Below are positions 1-13,450 of a stretch of 64,000 nucleotides of DNA, in pieces. Under the pieces are notes generated by a model. The model saw only the letters and a list, made by a program, of their open reading frames with translations, did no database searches and was not told the DNA's origin. Both the position numbers and the translations under genes were made by a program. The number at the start of each line of letters is the position of its first letter. Positions within the stretch are counted from its first letter, which is position 1. Origin of the DNA: Sipunculus nudus (Eukaryota > Annelida > Sipuncula > Golfingiida > Sipunculidae); NCBI GenBank assembly GCA_026874595.1, contig CM049320.1:39306714-39370713 (forward strand). Reading direction: 5' to 3'.

Positions 1-2562
1 GCAGGGCTCTAAATAAGGAACAGAAAGCAATAAATATTTCTGGATTTCATGGCTTGGTAGATAAATCAGTTATCACATTCAGTGAACAATTTGACATCGA
101 GAAGTTGAATGGATCTAAAGTATCAAAGCGTTCTTGTACTGAACTTGGATCCTAATTGTATCATATTTAACCGGAGAATTTTCCAAAACTTTAAGCTCCT
201 GTATCTCCACCATTTATTGAATGGAGGTTTTCATGACGGTGATAAGACAAAGGTACATTACATTTATAAACAACTTTATCATTTAAATATTAAGAAAAAT
301 TTGTGGCAACATAACTATTGGGTAAGCAGATATTTTCAGATATACTATCTAACATCTGCAAAAGTAGGTCCCAAGATCACTGTTGAAGAATTCAAGAGTA
401 GTTGCATTTCATTTATTTTTAGAAACAAGAATTTTATGATAATTGACAAAAATGGCTCAAACCAAACTGATTTTCTTGCTGATGGACTGGATCATTGGAA
501 CTATTGCCAATTCACCTCTTATATCTGTGAACCATTATTCTTTTTAACAGCTTCCCCCTCTATTCCCTGATGCTATCAAAAAGACTGAAAGATTAATATT
601 GGTGGAGTTATATACTATACACATATATGTTACTGTAATTATTAATGGTTTAGGGGTTTTCAAGGTTATATTCACAGAAGTGATGTATTCCCATTCCATT
701 CCACAATTATACACAGCTTCACATATTACACTGTAAAATCTTACAGATTTATAACTCTCAGGCTGTCAAAATGTTATGCCCACAAGGCCAGTGTGCGCTA
801 TTAATAGATCTGTTTGATGATATCACAAGCAGTTAATGCTATGCGCACTGACTCACTCAGTGAACTGTCCTGAGAGGCTGATAATTTTCTCCTCTCCAAG
901 CAGTGGCAAAAACCAGCAAAAATGGCCAGCAATATTTTACTGGGCAGCACACATGCCTACCTATCACACAGAATGCACATATTCTTGAACATCTGATTTT
1001 TAACCTTAAATCTTGCATGCACTGTTTTAATCTACAGCAAAGCATTCTATATCAAGAAATAAGGATTCTGATATGAATTTTGGAAGAATCTAGGCCATGG
1101 CTTATACATTTGGTCTGGGACCCTTGTGTGCTGGTCTGCCAGGCACCTAGCACATCTCCATGGTAACACTGTATCTAGGCCACTGCTTACATCAGGATTT
1201 GGCTGCATATTGATTGGCCGATCCTAGGCTGCTGTACCCTCTGGCAAACTGCCAAATTCCTGGCACCAGCGCAGGGTAAGGAGCAGTGTGCAAAAGTCTG
1301 CAGAGCTAGCAACCAACACAGTTTTTAGTTGCCAAGACACATGGAACTTACACCAAGCTGGGCACACGTGGGCAAACAATGGCAGCCATTTTGATGGTCC
1401 CAGACTTGATACTGTGTCCCAGAACTGCGAGCCATATGTGGATTATAGCCCATATTGATTGATCAATATAGAGTTTTATGTGCAAGTTTTCTTTCCACAC
1501 AAAGACCTAATAAAGTCCTGGATATTCCCCAACAAAAGTACTTCAGCTTTGTCTAAACACAACACTTAAGCTGTGCAATAATGGGCTACTTCAGTCTTAG
1601 ATTTTGCTTGGATACTTTCCATTACTTATTGATACTGTCACCTTTCTTCCTTAATTATTATTCTCCTGCTCAACATCTGAGGACTTCTAATAAATCTTTG
1701 ATTTGAACTATGATGTAAAAACATTTACTTTAAATTTCTTCACAAGAATGGAATTTAAAACTCAACATCCATGAAACAAACCTTGACTTCTTAGGGTAAA
1801 ATCAGATTTGTCATTTTTGTGTAATCAGCCACTATATTTAAATTCATAATTTTTTTTCAAATCCATGTGGTTTCTGTTCTGCCAGCATGCCTTAAGACTT
1901 TTTTTAAAGGATAGAGGTCCATGGGATGTTGGTAGCATTGTCTAATGAATAATAGTACAGATACCCATACAATAAGAAAATATTATTATTAAACCTTCTG
2001 GATCTCAGGTTTCATATGCAGGGGGTTAGGAATATTCAAGCAGTCAATCATGACCTGTTGATACGACAGGAAATCTCCAAGGTTCAAGTGAGATTTTACC
2101 ATCATGCCATTGAGGCATAAATTCTTAATTTGAATAAAGACACAGTTTTTATGAAATTTTATTTGTATGAATGGAGTTTCAAATCAAACATCAATGATAA
2201 ATATCTTGACTTTGAAGATATTGTATTGTTCTGAGGTAAGTCATTTTCATAAGTTCCTGATGTTTCTGTTCAGGCAGCATTCTGTAAGACCTAACACTGG
2301 ACTTCTCCTATCTGCCTACTAACATGATAAAAAGACCTGAGGAATTGCATTTGTGCATTCAGTAAGTAACAGTTCGTTCATTAATCATTTTGTTGCTTAC
2401 AGTTATCATATACACTTTTAATATCCTGCCTGATTTTGAACTTGTAACCAAACTTTCATCATAATTCTGAACTTTTTCCTAACAGGGGGAAAGATCTCAT
2501 GAACTGGACTGGATGCTCTGACAACAATCCTCTGATAAACAGAAAATACATGTTGTCTTGTT

Positions 2563-2790
2563 GCCTCGGCCTAGAGGGTATGTGTTCATTCCCTTTCATG
2601 TGTGTCTGTCAACATAACTCAAGCAATCATGAACAGAATCCCATAAAAATTTAAGGCCACCTTGGGAATCGGCCAATGAAGAATCTAATAGATTTTGGTG
2701 TGGGTCCACCTCATGATCAGGTTACAAGTAGGACTTCCAGGGATATTCCCAACTGTGCAGTCAAGATTCTCAAACAGGTAATATCCTTCA
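2563..2790 (+). repeat. Dispersed repeat (TAGATTTTGGTGTGG family), copy 1
   Basis: The segment runs from a GGCCTAGAGGGTATGTGTTC-type start through a CATAAAAATTTAAGGCCA stretch, GGGAATCGGCCAATGAAGA and ATAGATTTTGGTGTGGGTC, then CATGATCAGG. The same ordered blocks recur near 4040, 24095 and 57395 and, reversed, near 55405. This ordered conservation at several loci identifies an interspersed family. Class is not determined; no open frame or terminal repeats are evident. Confidence 0.6.
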
Positions 2791-4039
2791 TATTTCAAAG
2801 GTACTCACATGACACTCCCTGTTTGTCAATCAACGTCATAATATATAAATCCTTGTAAAATAATGTAGTATTCTTCGGAGCAAAAGCTGCCTATTTAAAA
2901 CCATGTATAGATGTCTTTGTCAAGATTTCATGAAAAATGAAAGTATTTGGGTAGAAGTAAGGACAGGGGTACATCTTACATTTCTTCTCTGGTAAGGGGA
3001 TTGAGACGAACCTGTGCCTCATTTTTTAGCTCTACAATACACGCATGATGTCTAACACTAACCCAGAAATTTTGATAAATAGGGAAACAGAATTTTTACA
3101 TTAGGTTCAATTTCATGGTTTACTGAAAATCTATTGATTAAACTAATAATTTGCTTTAACCAATGAGTATAAATCTTACTGAACGAACCCTCCACAAATG
3201 CCACTGGGAACACACTATCACCTAATCATGTCCAATGGTGTGTCTGAATGATGGATGTATACAACCCATTTTGGGATAGTAATTAACATTTTATATCTAG
3301 GTCTTGCATTATATAACATACATCATACAAACAAAATATATACAAGTACCCTAAAATTTCCCCATTTGTTATGAATGGCTCCCACCAAGCTCCTGAAGTT
3401 CAGAGCTATCAGGATTATACAGCAGAACCTGAGAAAATATATAGGTTTATACAAAATTTCAGCAAAGAGAATATAGGAAAAATATATGATCCATGTACCC
3501 TTTTCTTAATTTATACCTCCACAAAGATGAAATTTTGTGGAGGGTTTCAGTAACATCCAAAGACCACTCAATTTAGAAGTGATCTGGATCACCATGATAT
3601 TTTTTGTATTCAAATAGTTCTTTCCATTGTGAGGCCATTCATTGGTATGAGGGGCCAGTTTTATTCTAGAACTCCTGGGCTGTGAACAGGGTTGGTGAAC
3701 TATGACACTGTGTAAACAGGAAAGTTTGATCAATATCCTAGTGGAGATATCTTTGTTGGCTCTGACCACAATCTCTAATTTTATATGTTAAATATATTTT
3801 AATACAAATTTATCACTGACACTGAAAATAGTTTTTTTATGCAAGAACATGTCTAATGTTTTCAGAATTGCAGGAAAAAGCCCTTTAACATGAAACATTC
3901 TCAAAAGCAAGATATGTCTGTGGGTTTCTAAGAGTTTATGGAAATTTCTCAAATATGAAAACATTACAAATACCATGCAAATCAAGAATGAAATACTGTG
4001 GATCCAGAGAATTTGTGGGCCTTCAAATATAGTGGTTTT

Positions 4040-4215
4040 ATCACCAGCAGATGATTTTGGTGTTGGTTGGGCTCATGATCCGGATCCAGGAAGGAGTTCC
4101 AGGAATACTGTGAAATGTGCAGTAACATATGCCCGATTGAACATGGGAATATGGGCTGAATCAGTGAATGCAAAAACTTGTTGGGGAACATATTTAATAT
4201 GGGTCACTAAGTGAA
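4040..4215 (+). repeat. Dispersed repeat (TAGATTTTGGTGTGG family), copy 2
   Basis: It shares GATTTTGGTGTTGG, CTCATGATCCGGATCCAGGA, TTCCAGGAATAC, GGGAATATGGGCTGAAT and a following AGTGAATG with the copies near 24095 and 57395, in the same order. It is 5'-truncated relative to those copies. A 79-codon open frame across it is fortuitous. Confidence 0.6.
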
Positions 4216-4734
4216 TGAAAACATGGGTTGTAGAGTACCCCACATTAAGGTCAGCCCTCCATGTTCCTGAGGATGCATATTTCTAGTAGTAACTTTTAAG
4301 TGCAAAATTTGTAATGATATATTTCTGTTGGGATAATATCCAACCTAATACATGCTTGTAAACCTATACGGTCACCTGTGTATGATTTCTTAAGTACTGT
4401 TGATGTAGGATTTCCGTTTCAGCTTGTTCGTGACACATGAAATAGGTGACATGGTGGCCTTGTAGGCCAAGGTCTGTTGTAAGCTTAGTGAAATGTGGAA
4501 GTTACCCCTTGGGACTCCATCACCACAAGAGTGAATATTTGAAGTTATTCATGAATATTCATGACTGATAACTCAAGTTTATAGTTAAAGCGAATGGTGT
4601 CCACTGTGAATATCAGCAATATTTTTGTCTCAATATTAAAGAGTTCCTGTATATTTTAAGAAACTGATAACCAGTGAAAATGAAAATCTCCACAAAAAAT
4701 TCTGAATCCACAGAAGATTTTTGTTATTACTGAC

Positions 4735-4951
4735 CTGCCCTATCTTGTTTCAAGGTATCCCACACATTGCAATTGAAGTCATCATAACCTCCTAGCAGCA
4801 GCCGGCCACTCTTTGAGAACGCAACTGAAGTGATTCCACAGATGATGTTATCATGAGAATACATTCCGATTTCTTGGTCTGCACGGATGTCAAAGAGACG
4901 ACATGTAGCATCATCTGAGCCAGTTGCAAATGCGTAGCCATTTGGAAAGTA
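4735..4951 (-). CDS. GNB1: G-protein beta subunit, coding exon 7 (residues 234-306)
   Basis: A 217-nt exon from acceptor GTTTCAG to donor GTCAGT. It reads [72 protein letters not shown] and the first base of Gly306. It covers WD repeats 5 and 6, with Asp246 and the SHDN histidine (His266, a reported phosphohistidine site in mammals) intact. Length and phase equal the vertebrate exon. The following exon, expected to hold about 107 coding nt (WD repeat 7, ending SFLKIWN-stop), was not found between 1 and 4734, so the gene is cut by the window edge. Confidence 0.98.
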
Positions 4952-6074
4952 CTGAAACAAGAGAGAAATAACGATTATCTTTCATGATAAACATACAGAA
5001 TTCTTTTACCTACAACACTATCTGCAGGCTGATTTTCACACTCAAGTAAAAGTAGTACACAAGTAGGAAAATAGGAGGAAAATTAGAACAAAAATATGAA
5101 TTGAAACTGAACATGTAAAATTCATGCTCATTCTTGATAACAGAATGTAATAAAAAATATTATATAACTGAAAACTCTCAAACAATATTCATAGTGCTCA
5201 ATTTGAGCAAGATTTGAGAGATGCGCTAAAAATAACCATTGATTGTTTACTTCTAATAACAAAGGTTTTTGAAACTGCATGTTAAAAACAGTATGTGGGA
5301 AAATGTAAGAAAATGTATGAATTACAAGGAAAGGTAGGAAACATCAAACTGATGCAAAAAGGAGGAAAGCTTGAAGCCTGCCATCTGAGCCAGCTGACTG
5401 CTGTCAACCAATGGTAACCATTTGTAAAGCAGTTATTTAAGAGATAATATTCATTTCTTTCCACATAAAATTAAATTACAGTAGAAACACATCTGATGAC
5501 CATCCCTGTTTACAAAACCATCCTGCTTTGTCGTTCACCTCTTTCAGTGAAGACCCTGTGACGACTTAATATGTTAAACCTGACAAAAAAGTAAATAGAC
5601 CCACTTCACTGGGGGTCAGCTGGATAAAGTGCCATGTTGGCAGGTTTAATTTCATCCTAATTAATGGCAACACAGAATCTGTATTTAAAGCTGACAGTGG
5701 CACTCACCCACTGTCACAAAACTTCTTTAGTGCCCATGATTTGGAAATGCATATTTTTTGGCTTTAAGTATTGGGAATGATGCCAAGTATGTGTTTATGT
5801 GTATTCTTTTCCATATTTTACCCAAAATACCAAGAAATTGGACATTATTATGGAGCTAAAGCAGCCTCATCTATCAGAACTACACCAGTGAACATAGCCC
5901 ATGTCAGCACAGCCCATGGAAAACCAGTCCAACTGGTTAAACCTGACAAAACAAGCACAAAAACCCATAATATGCTGATCAAAGAGAATAAATATTTATC
6001 AGAATTCTCTATTTTGCAAGAAATATGGATAAGATGTAACCGATAAAACTATCAGATGTGGCAGGCATACTTAC

Positions 6075-6146
6075 TGTAATTGCATTAATATCAGATTCAT
6101 GGCCAGAAAAGGTCTGTTTGCACATACCATCACGTATATCCCACAG
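6075..6146 (-). CDS. GNB1: G-protein beta subunit, coding exon 6 (residues 210-233)
   Basis: A small 72-nt, phase 0-0 exon reading [24 protein letters not shown]. The acceptor is TTTTCAG and the donor GTAAGT. It contains the WD of repeat 4 and the GHESD box of repeat 5; Asp228, a known Galpha/effector contact, is present. Being exactly divisible by three, its skipping would delete 24 residues without a frameshift but would break the propeller. Confidence 0.96.
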
Positions 6147-7180
6147 CTGAAAAGATAAATAAATATATATTCTGTTGTTGACCTGCACATAAAAGAAATT
6201 ATAAATCACAAATTAAACCACTTTAACAAGCAAACTTAAGTTCAAATTCTTGATTATTCGTTTCATGTTTCAAAATCACTTATTGTTATTTGCACTGATA
6301 TAACTATTATAGCATAAAAGGATTGAATAGTTGAGAAACAAACACAAGCCTATGGAAGTCACTAACAACAAGTTTAATATAAGGACAAGTACTTTTAAAA
6401 TACACACCAAGCCAAAAGCTGAGAGATATGATAAAAGGTGCTAAATATGTCTCTGAATGCTTCACTAGCTTTAACATTTTCCAATAAAATAAGGGAAATG
6501 ACAAATTTCTGATTTCTTTCGAGTCTCGGTGCAGAGACCCTAGCATTTCATGAGAACAAATTGCCTTGAATCTGTCCCATGATGATTTGAAAATTTCATA
6601 ATTTTAGCCTTTTTTACCCATGATAAATCCCAACAATACCCATTTATACAATGAAGATGCTGTTTGAATTTAGAACAGAATATACAAAATTTACTTCTGG
6701 TTTAATCAAATTCCAGGACTTGTCCCTTATTTCACTTTCCCCCCCTTGAATTTCCCAATATTTCCCACATGAGTAAAGGGAGTTTTTTCCCTAGATACCA
6801 ATGGTGTGCCAATTAATCACTGATATCGATGGGGGGTTGTTTCCTTTCCTAACTGACTTGTTTGCACTTTTGCATAATCAATCATAAAATGATTGTATGT
6901 ACATCAAAGAGGTAATATTATCCAGAAAAAAATAATTCAAATCTGTCAGATTAATAAGAAAGACAGACACAAAATACTGAACAACATTTAACCTTCACTT
7001 TGTGCAATTGTCAACAACCAGGTTCTTGATCTCTACCTTATAGCATGATGTACAAGTCACATTTAAAATACTAGGTCAAAATTTTAGGTTAAATTCTATA
7101 CAGCAGACATCTTAGCAATATAGAAGGTACATTAAGTATTGAATTGATAATCGACCATGGGTCATTTGTTAAATACCTAC

Positions 7181-7310
7181 CTTTGCTGAGGCGTCGCATG
7201 CTCCTGATACAAACGTTTTCATATCGGGTGACAGAGATAAACTCATGACATCACCAGTGTGCCCTGTGAAGGATGTCGTCTGCTGACCAGTCTCTATATC
7301 CCACAATGCA
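7181..7310 (-). CDS. GNB1: G-protein beta subunit, coding exon 5 (residues 166-209)
   Basis: A 130-nt exon from acceptor TTTGCAG to donor GTAGGT. It completes Cys166 and reads [43 protein letters not shown]. It finishes WD repeat 3 (LWD) and covers most of WD repeat 4, including the GHTGD box with Asp186. In vertebrates this and the next exon form one 202-nt exon; here an extra intron falls at the SAK/LWD boundary. Confidence 0.97.
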
Positions 7311-7872
7311 CTGCAAAATGACGGAATATGTTAGCCATCATGCACTACTTATTCAATAAAGATGCATGCATGTGAGTACTTACTAAACTCTGATCTTATT
7401 CCTTTAATTTAATTCTTTTTCCATAACTTATCTTTAATAAATATATGTGCAGTATATATAGGCACAGTGGGGTTCACACCAGAACCTCATTGTTAAAGTT
7501 CTATATCTCTATCAGCAATCTAACAACAGTTAGATGGGGGGGGGGGGGATGATAAATGGGACAGTTTCACAGAATGTTAAAGAGTTGTCTTTTAAAATTT
7601 TTTTTTGGTGGAGGAAATTTCTTCCATTTTTATTAATGCTGGCTAAATTCTGTGCAGGCTCTATGTAAAACACATGCGGATCCTGGGCATTTAACACTGA
7701 GGAACCCTGAAAGGGGCACTTGTTTAGGAGTGAAAAACAACTGGGGGTTACAGTCTCCCCACTCAGCATGCAGAGCACTCACCTGAGTGGGGCTCTCAGT
7801 GCACTTTTGGAGCTATCAGTGCAAAGAAGCCAGTAGAGCAGATTAGGTTATTAATAGTGATTAAACTACTTA

Positions 7873-8148
<276 letters not shown>

Positions 8149-8336
8149 CTACACACACTGTACTATAATAACATTTACTGAACATAGAATGCCAGTAAAA
8201 TAATATGTCCAACAATGGAGTCATGTCACCTGAAGCAAACCTAGAACTTTTCTGCCAGCAATCAACTGCTGGGTTGGGTAAAACAAGTCATCAAAAAATT
8301 TTGAGAGATAAAAGCCTTGCCTAAAGACCACTTGGT

Positions 8337-8836
8337 TAAAAGGGGCTTTCCCACATTCTCTGATAGCAAAATGGATCATCCGAGATCATCTGCGTTATCT
8401 CCAGTATCACTGGGTAGGCATCTGGTGTGATCCTTGATGCACCAGCATCCTTGGAGAAAAAATTTAACCTGAGTGCAGAGATGAAAAATTATCTGAATCA
8501 CTCCTGGTAGGCACCATGCACCTCTGTGTAGCCACCAAATTCATCTGAGTCTGTGTAGCCACTCAGAGCTCTGCATTTAGACTGGCATCTTCCGGGTTCA
8601 GGTTTAATTTTTCTCCAAACATGCCGGTGCACCAAAGATCACACAGGATGCCTGCCCAGTGTTTACTCTGTGATGCCGAGATAACATGGATGATCCCATA
8701 ACAATGATCCTTGCTATCCGTGAATCTTTGTTTGAAAGCTGCTTTTTGAAATCATGGTGCTGCCTGCCTGAACACCACGGATTAAAGACTGGGAAGATTC
8801 GTGTTACTATCCATGAATGTGTGAAAACCCCTTTAG
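8337..8836. mobile_element. Fold-back MITE-like element with long inverted arms
   Basis: The left arm begins TAAAAGGGGCTTTCCCACAT and the complement of the right end reads TAAAGGGGTTTTCACACAT. Further in, both arms share GGATCATCC, GGCATC, TGTGATCYTTGRTGCACC, GGAGAAAAA and TTTAACCTGA at matching distances. The arms diverge by point changes and small gaps, so the element is old. It lies in the intron between coding exons 3 and 4 and has no coding capacity. Ends related to its TTAAAGGGG terminus also occur near 12098 and 14897. The superfamily is uncertain. Confidence 0.65.
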
Positions 8837-10273
8837 GAACCCCCTCATAATAATGACCATTTATTCACAGTCCTGATAATTTTTTGCTCTTTATACAAGA
8901 CCCTGCAAAGAAAACCACCTTGAAAATGTGACAACTTTATTGTGGTCCCATTGGTTGTCATAATTTCAAAATTTACTGTTCAAGATAAGACGATTTAACA
9001 GAAATCTTGCCCCTAAAGTTCAGGTGAACTTTCTCTAATACCACTTGATTTTATATACAATGAGAAAATGATTGTTCTTGTGGATATTACTGACCTGAAC
9101 AATCAATGTGAGTCATTGCAACAAGTGTCGTCATTGACTAACAGTTATGAAAACTGTTAACACATCATGTTTTGGCAACGACTTAATGTGTGACAAGTTA
9201 AATTTTTATTGAAAGCAAAACAACATGTGCTCTCCAGCTTTCTATCCAAAATTATTATTCTAAATTACTACCAGATGTTTGACAAAAGTTCAAATACAAG
9301 AGCACATGTCCATCACAAGCACCTGACTGTGGGAGACTCAAGACATTCAATACAGCAGGCTGTTGGAGATCAGGTTAAAGAGATCATTTTTATGCTTATA
9401 TCACTTCTCGACTCTATAAAATAAAAGTAGAAATTGATTCCCTGCTTACCCACTCTAAAATTATCAGCCTTAAAATCAGAAACAAAATATTCTTTTTATT
9501 TACCCTAAGTTACCGCTTCATAGATGTCTTAAGATTTACACATTACTTGTAAAGCTTATTCTAGAAGTAGCATTAGAAATTTGTTAATAACCCTAGTTAA
9601 GCACATTAAATTATCTATTTCATAAACTAAGAGCATCAACTAAGGTTACGTATTATTCTGAGAATTTTTGACAGGCTTTCTCAGTTTAATGGCTGTGAAA
9701 TGTTATTGCTGTGCCTTTTGCAGAATAAATAATATGATTAAGTATGGGGGAAATATCTGTAGAAAGACAAAACTGTAGAAGGACAAAGCTATAAATATGC
9801 CTCAAAACCTGTATCTGAAATAATACATACATAAGATGCATGCAATCACCTAGTAATCACTGGAAGCTTCAACCCACGAGGCCTGCAACTGGGAATGGGA
9901 ATTGGGTATTGAGTGTGTGGCCTTGGGAAGAAGGTCAAAAATAAACATCAGGTGCATATCTATAACCTATGACTAATATCGTGCCCAAATTTCAGCTTTT
10001 GAAAATAAGTCATGTTGGAGCCCCAATGCAACAGAAAATGGCAGAATAAATATAGGCGGAAAAAAAATCATTTTGAGGCTTAAAAAGAGGCTTATCAATA
10101 AGAGCAGGAGTTTAACAAGCATAAATTTGAAATAGCTCTGCTCTGACAGTCTTTGTAAGAAATCTAATTATCTGGCCAATAAGATTTCCAGATGGAAGAA
10201 ATTAAACACTTGTAGATATGTAAACACTCCATCTTCAACTGAGCTCCAGCAAACAAGAGTTGTTGTCTGGCCT

Positions 10274-10464
10274 GTTACCATGGAAACCTCCTTCAGGAAG
10301 GGCAGAACAAAGGCCGGTGCCTTTCAGAATTGACAAAGCTGGCAGACAATTGTCCCGTTCTCTGTATTGCATGTGAAGCCAAATCAATAGTAAGCATATA
10401 CTCTCTACTGCACACCAGGGGGTCCCCGCCATATTAGGTCAATCCAACCTGGCGACTGACGTCA
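10274..10464. promoter_or_regulatory. Candidate intronic enhancer: X-box, CArG and CRE motifs
   Basis: Three textbook sites lie within 190 bp. GTTACCATGGAAAC at 10274-10287 matches the RFX X-box palindrome. CCATATTAGG at 10429-10438 equals the SRF CArG core of the mammalian c-fos SRE. TGACGTCA at 10457-10464 is a full CREB/ATF site. A GCCATGGCGACC half X-box follows at 10469-10480. The block is GC-richer than the intron around it. Site identity is seen directly; enhancer function is inferred. Confidence 0.4.
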
Positions 10465-11799
10465 TCTGCCATGGCGACCAGCTAAAATCCCAATGCCCTT
10501 TACATGTACAGAGGACTCTTCCATGAAAAGCCAACAAAATGCCTGGAAAGTTGGTTACAGACTAATTACTGATTTTGAAAACTGAGCTAGCACTGCACTT
10601 TAGGCAATCATGAATTTTTTATTAACACCACAGAGACTTTGTTGACCCACATGGAACCAGTGCTGCGGAGATCATGAAAATGTCCCGTCCACTTTCCTAA
10701 GGGACTGCTGCTAGCAGTCAGTCCATACATCATCAAATGATTTTTATTTTTAGTTATGGAATCCTAGGATGCAGGTATCACTGTCTGTTCAATGACAATG
10801 AATGTCATGATAATAGGTCTGAAAATAAGACCGATGTAACACCATTCAGCTGTTCTGTACAACACAAAATTATTTGTCCTTTTTCAAATGTTCTTAGTGA
10901 AGTGATAATTCTGATGCAATATATTCTTTGTATAACAAAACTGAATTGTAAATACTGACCCAATAAAAAATTATAATTTTAAACAAGAAACAAATATGGT
11001 TTTGAAATTTTTTAAATATTGTTAAGAATTCTAATTTGTAGCCTCATAAAAAAGTGGTTTGCTGTTACTGTTTGTCTGAAATTGTGTATATTTTAAGCAA
11101 TTAAAATTTTATAATTTAAAATGAATTTAAATTTCATAAATATATATAAAGGTCAGAAATAATAATACAACAGGTTTAAAATGATATATGCATTAAAAGT
11201 TTAAGCAGATTTTAATTGATTTTTTATTGCCAGCGATGCTACAATAGCTACTGCTAAAATTTTAGTACTGCCTACTACCCTGGATATAATCCCTTCCTTT
11301 GCTCCCTGATGCAGAAAGCATTTTTATGGCCAAAAAGACATAAATGCTAATATTAATCTCCTCCTGCATACATTCTTGAACAGATATTTATTTGTATGCA
11401 TCAGTGTCAAAAGTTCCACACCAGCAGCCAACTACTTGTACAAAATACAAAACGCTGTAAAATTCTTTCACAGCAGTCTGTCAATTTTGCGACCTTGCAC
11501 TATATTTTCTAGTTAATGCATTATTTCTCAACAAAACAGTCCAAGCAGCTGTTCATCAATATACAATGCTGTAATACCAAGCATAACATTAGCGTCGTAT
11601 CCTCTCATTTGTTAGCAAAGGCAGCCGCAGTCTTTGGATAATTTATGGTATTACCTCAGCAACTTTTTTTTGCCCCAGACAGGATCCAGGGGCAAACTTA
11701 AATGCAAGGCATTTAAAGCCAGCTCTACACCTGCCCTATGCTTATAAGTAATGTGTTTTCTGGCTTACTCAGTATATATAAATGAACTGTGGGTAATTC

Positions 11800-12098
11800 C
11801 TGCTCAGAAAGATTTTACAAGGGCTCTGTGACGGATGTATGAGCTTGTTTATCTAGGAGTTGTTAGTAAACATGGTGCATGCGCTGATGTTAACAAACAA
11901 AACCATGTAAACTACCGTGGTTGGCTGGATGTGGGCTGGATGTGAGCGGATGCTGATGGATCACTGATGGTTTTGGTGGACCCCCATGTAATGAACAAGT
12001 GTGATCAGTGGGATCAGTGTTTTCGGGTCTATTTTTATAAAAGCTTCCAGAGATTATCTTCAGTTAATAGAAGTCACATGTGGGAATAGACCCCTTTA
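11800..12098. mobile_element. MITE-like fragment with TTAAAGGGG end
   Basis: The right end, read on the complement, is TTAAAGGGGTCTATTCCCAC, which resembles the arm of the 8.3-kb fold-back element. The internal motifs TCTATTTTTATAAAAGCT and GTAAACTACCGTGGTTGG are loosely repeated near 14590-14840. The left boundary is not clear. Confidence 0.35.
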
Positions 12099-13450
12099 AA
12101 ATTTCATAATTCACACTAAAGCAGCAGGAATGTCAGAAGAATGGAGCTGCTTTCCCACATTCCATTACATTTACAAAAGTTTACCATTAACTATGGAAAT
12201 GGCTACCATACTGTACAGTAATCATGCTCAAGACTGCCAATTAGTTTGGCTCCTTATTTTCAGGATTTAAACTATCTGTTATAATGCATTTCATGTTTTA
12301 ATTGAGGATCTATCTGACATATTGACAGGACAGTATCTTTATCATATGCAACTATGACTATTTTTAATAATACGTTTGATTCAGGTATGCATGAAAATGA
12401 GGCAAGCACAGATGTTTCACTAATCATTTATAAAATACATTTAAGAAAATATATTACAGAATTACATTTAAGATTGCCAAATGCAAATTGGTAAATTACA
12501 TTTTAATTTCACAGCAATTATCTTAAGATGGTTCAGTTTTCAAGTCTGTAAACCAGATGTCTGAGCAGCAGGGGCAGTCTCCGCCACATGTGGCCACTGG
12601 ACATGCAAAAGCTTCATCTCTGAGACAGTGTGTAAATTATTCAGGGTAAGCCCAACAGATGCATTTCCGTAAAACACTAGGCATCACCTGAGGGGGGCTG
12701 TGTTGCACGGCAACTACCAGCCTAGAATGTCGGTTTTTCATAGCTGGACGCTTCGGCGATTTCTAGAGAAATTTTCAAATGTAACTTAACCTAAGAGTAA
12801 TAAATCTGCTAAATAATAACACTTTCTAAAGGGCATTTTAAATATTGCTAGTTATTATATTATACTCAACACATGAAATGAAATCAAGACTTTTTAGCAT
12901 TAACTGACATTTTAAATCTGTGAATGTCAATGCTAAGGGATGATTATACATAAAACTTGCTCTTAGTATAATACAGATGCCAAAGAACTGGGGCAAACAC
13001 CAGGAAATTATACTTTTATGTAATTTATGGTAGATCTGTAAATGTTATGCCCATTTTCACTTTTTTTAGATTTTGGAAATGATTGAATTGTCCATCTTTC
13101 TACTGCTCTCCATGGTAACAGTATAACAGAGCATAGCTTCATTATTCATGTCTAGAATGTTATAAATCTACCTAAAATTATGTTTTCTTCAAAGGACCAA
13201 ATTTTAGAACAAATATTTCTTTCTATACATATTTCTTGGGTACATGCACAGTGTATCTATAAATTTTTGAAGAAACAGCATGGACGATGTAAATAATTTA
13301 CATGATTTAATTTTAAATGGTAAAATTATAAATCTAAATTTTCTTAAACCAGATAAGCAATTTTACCATCTGTTTGTGCCTAACCATATTGTTTTTAAGA
13401 ACTTACTTGATTACTTTTACAGAAGCAGTAGAAGTAAACAAAATACATAA

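Larger units (their letters stand above)
1..4734 (-). other. Gbeta terminal intron (partial): content
   Basis: No coding exon is recognised here. An open frame at 109-570 (+) has no recognisable domain and AT-driven composition. The stretch holds copies of a dispersed repeat (about 2563-2790, 4040-4215 and a fragment near 3510-3620) and a possible fold-back near 1109-1408, where GGTCTGGGACC is echoed by GGTCCCAGAC. The remainder is AT-rich unique-looking DNA. Confidence 0.7.

Noticed and set aside
109-570. 153-codon open frame on the plus strand
   Set aside because: AT-driven residue content (Ile, Asn, Phe, Lys, Tyr), no recognisable domain, no splice or promoter context, and it lies in the Gbeta terminal intron. 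Kept out as a chance frame, though not disproved.
1109-1408. Possible MITE with GGTCTGGGACC / GGTCCCAGAC ends
   Set aside because: Only about 10 bp of inverted match and no target duplication or second copy in the window.
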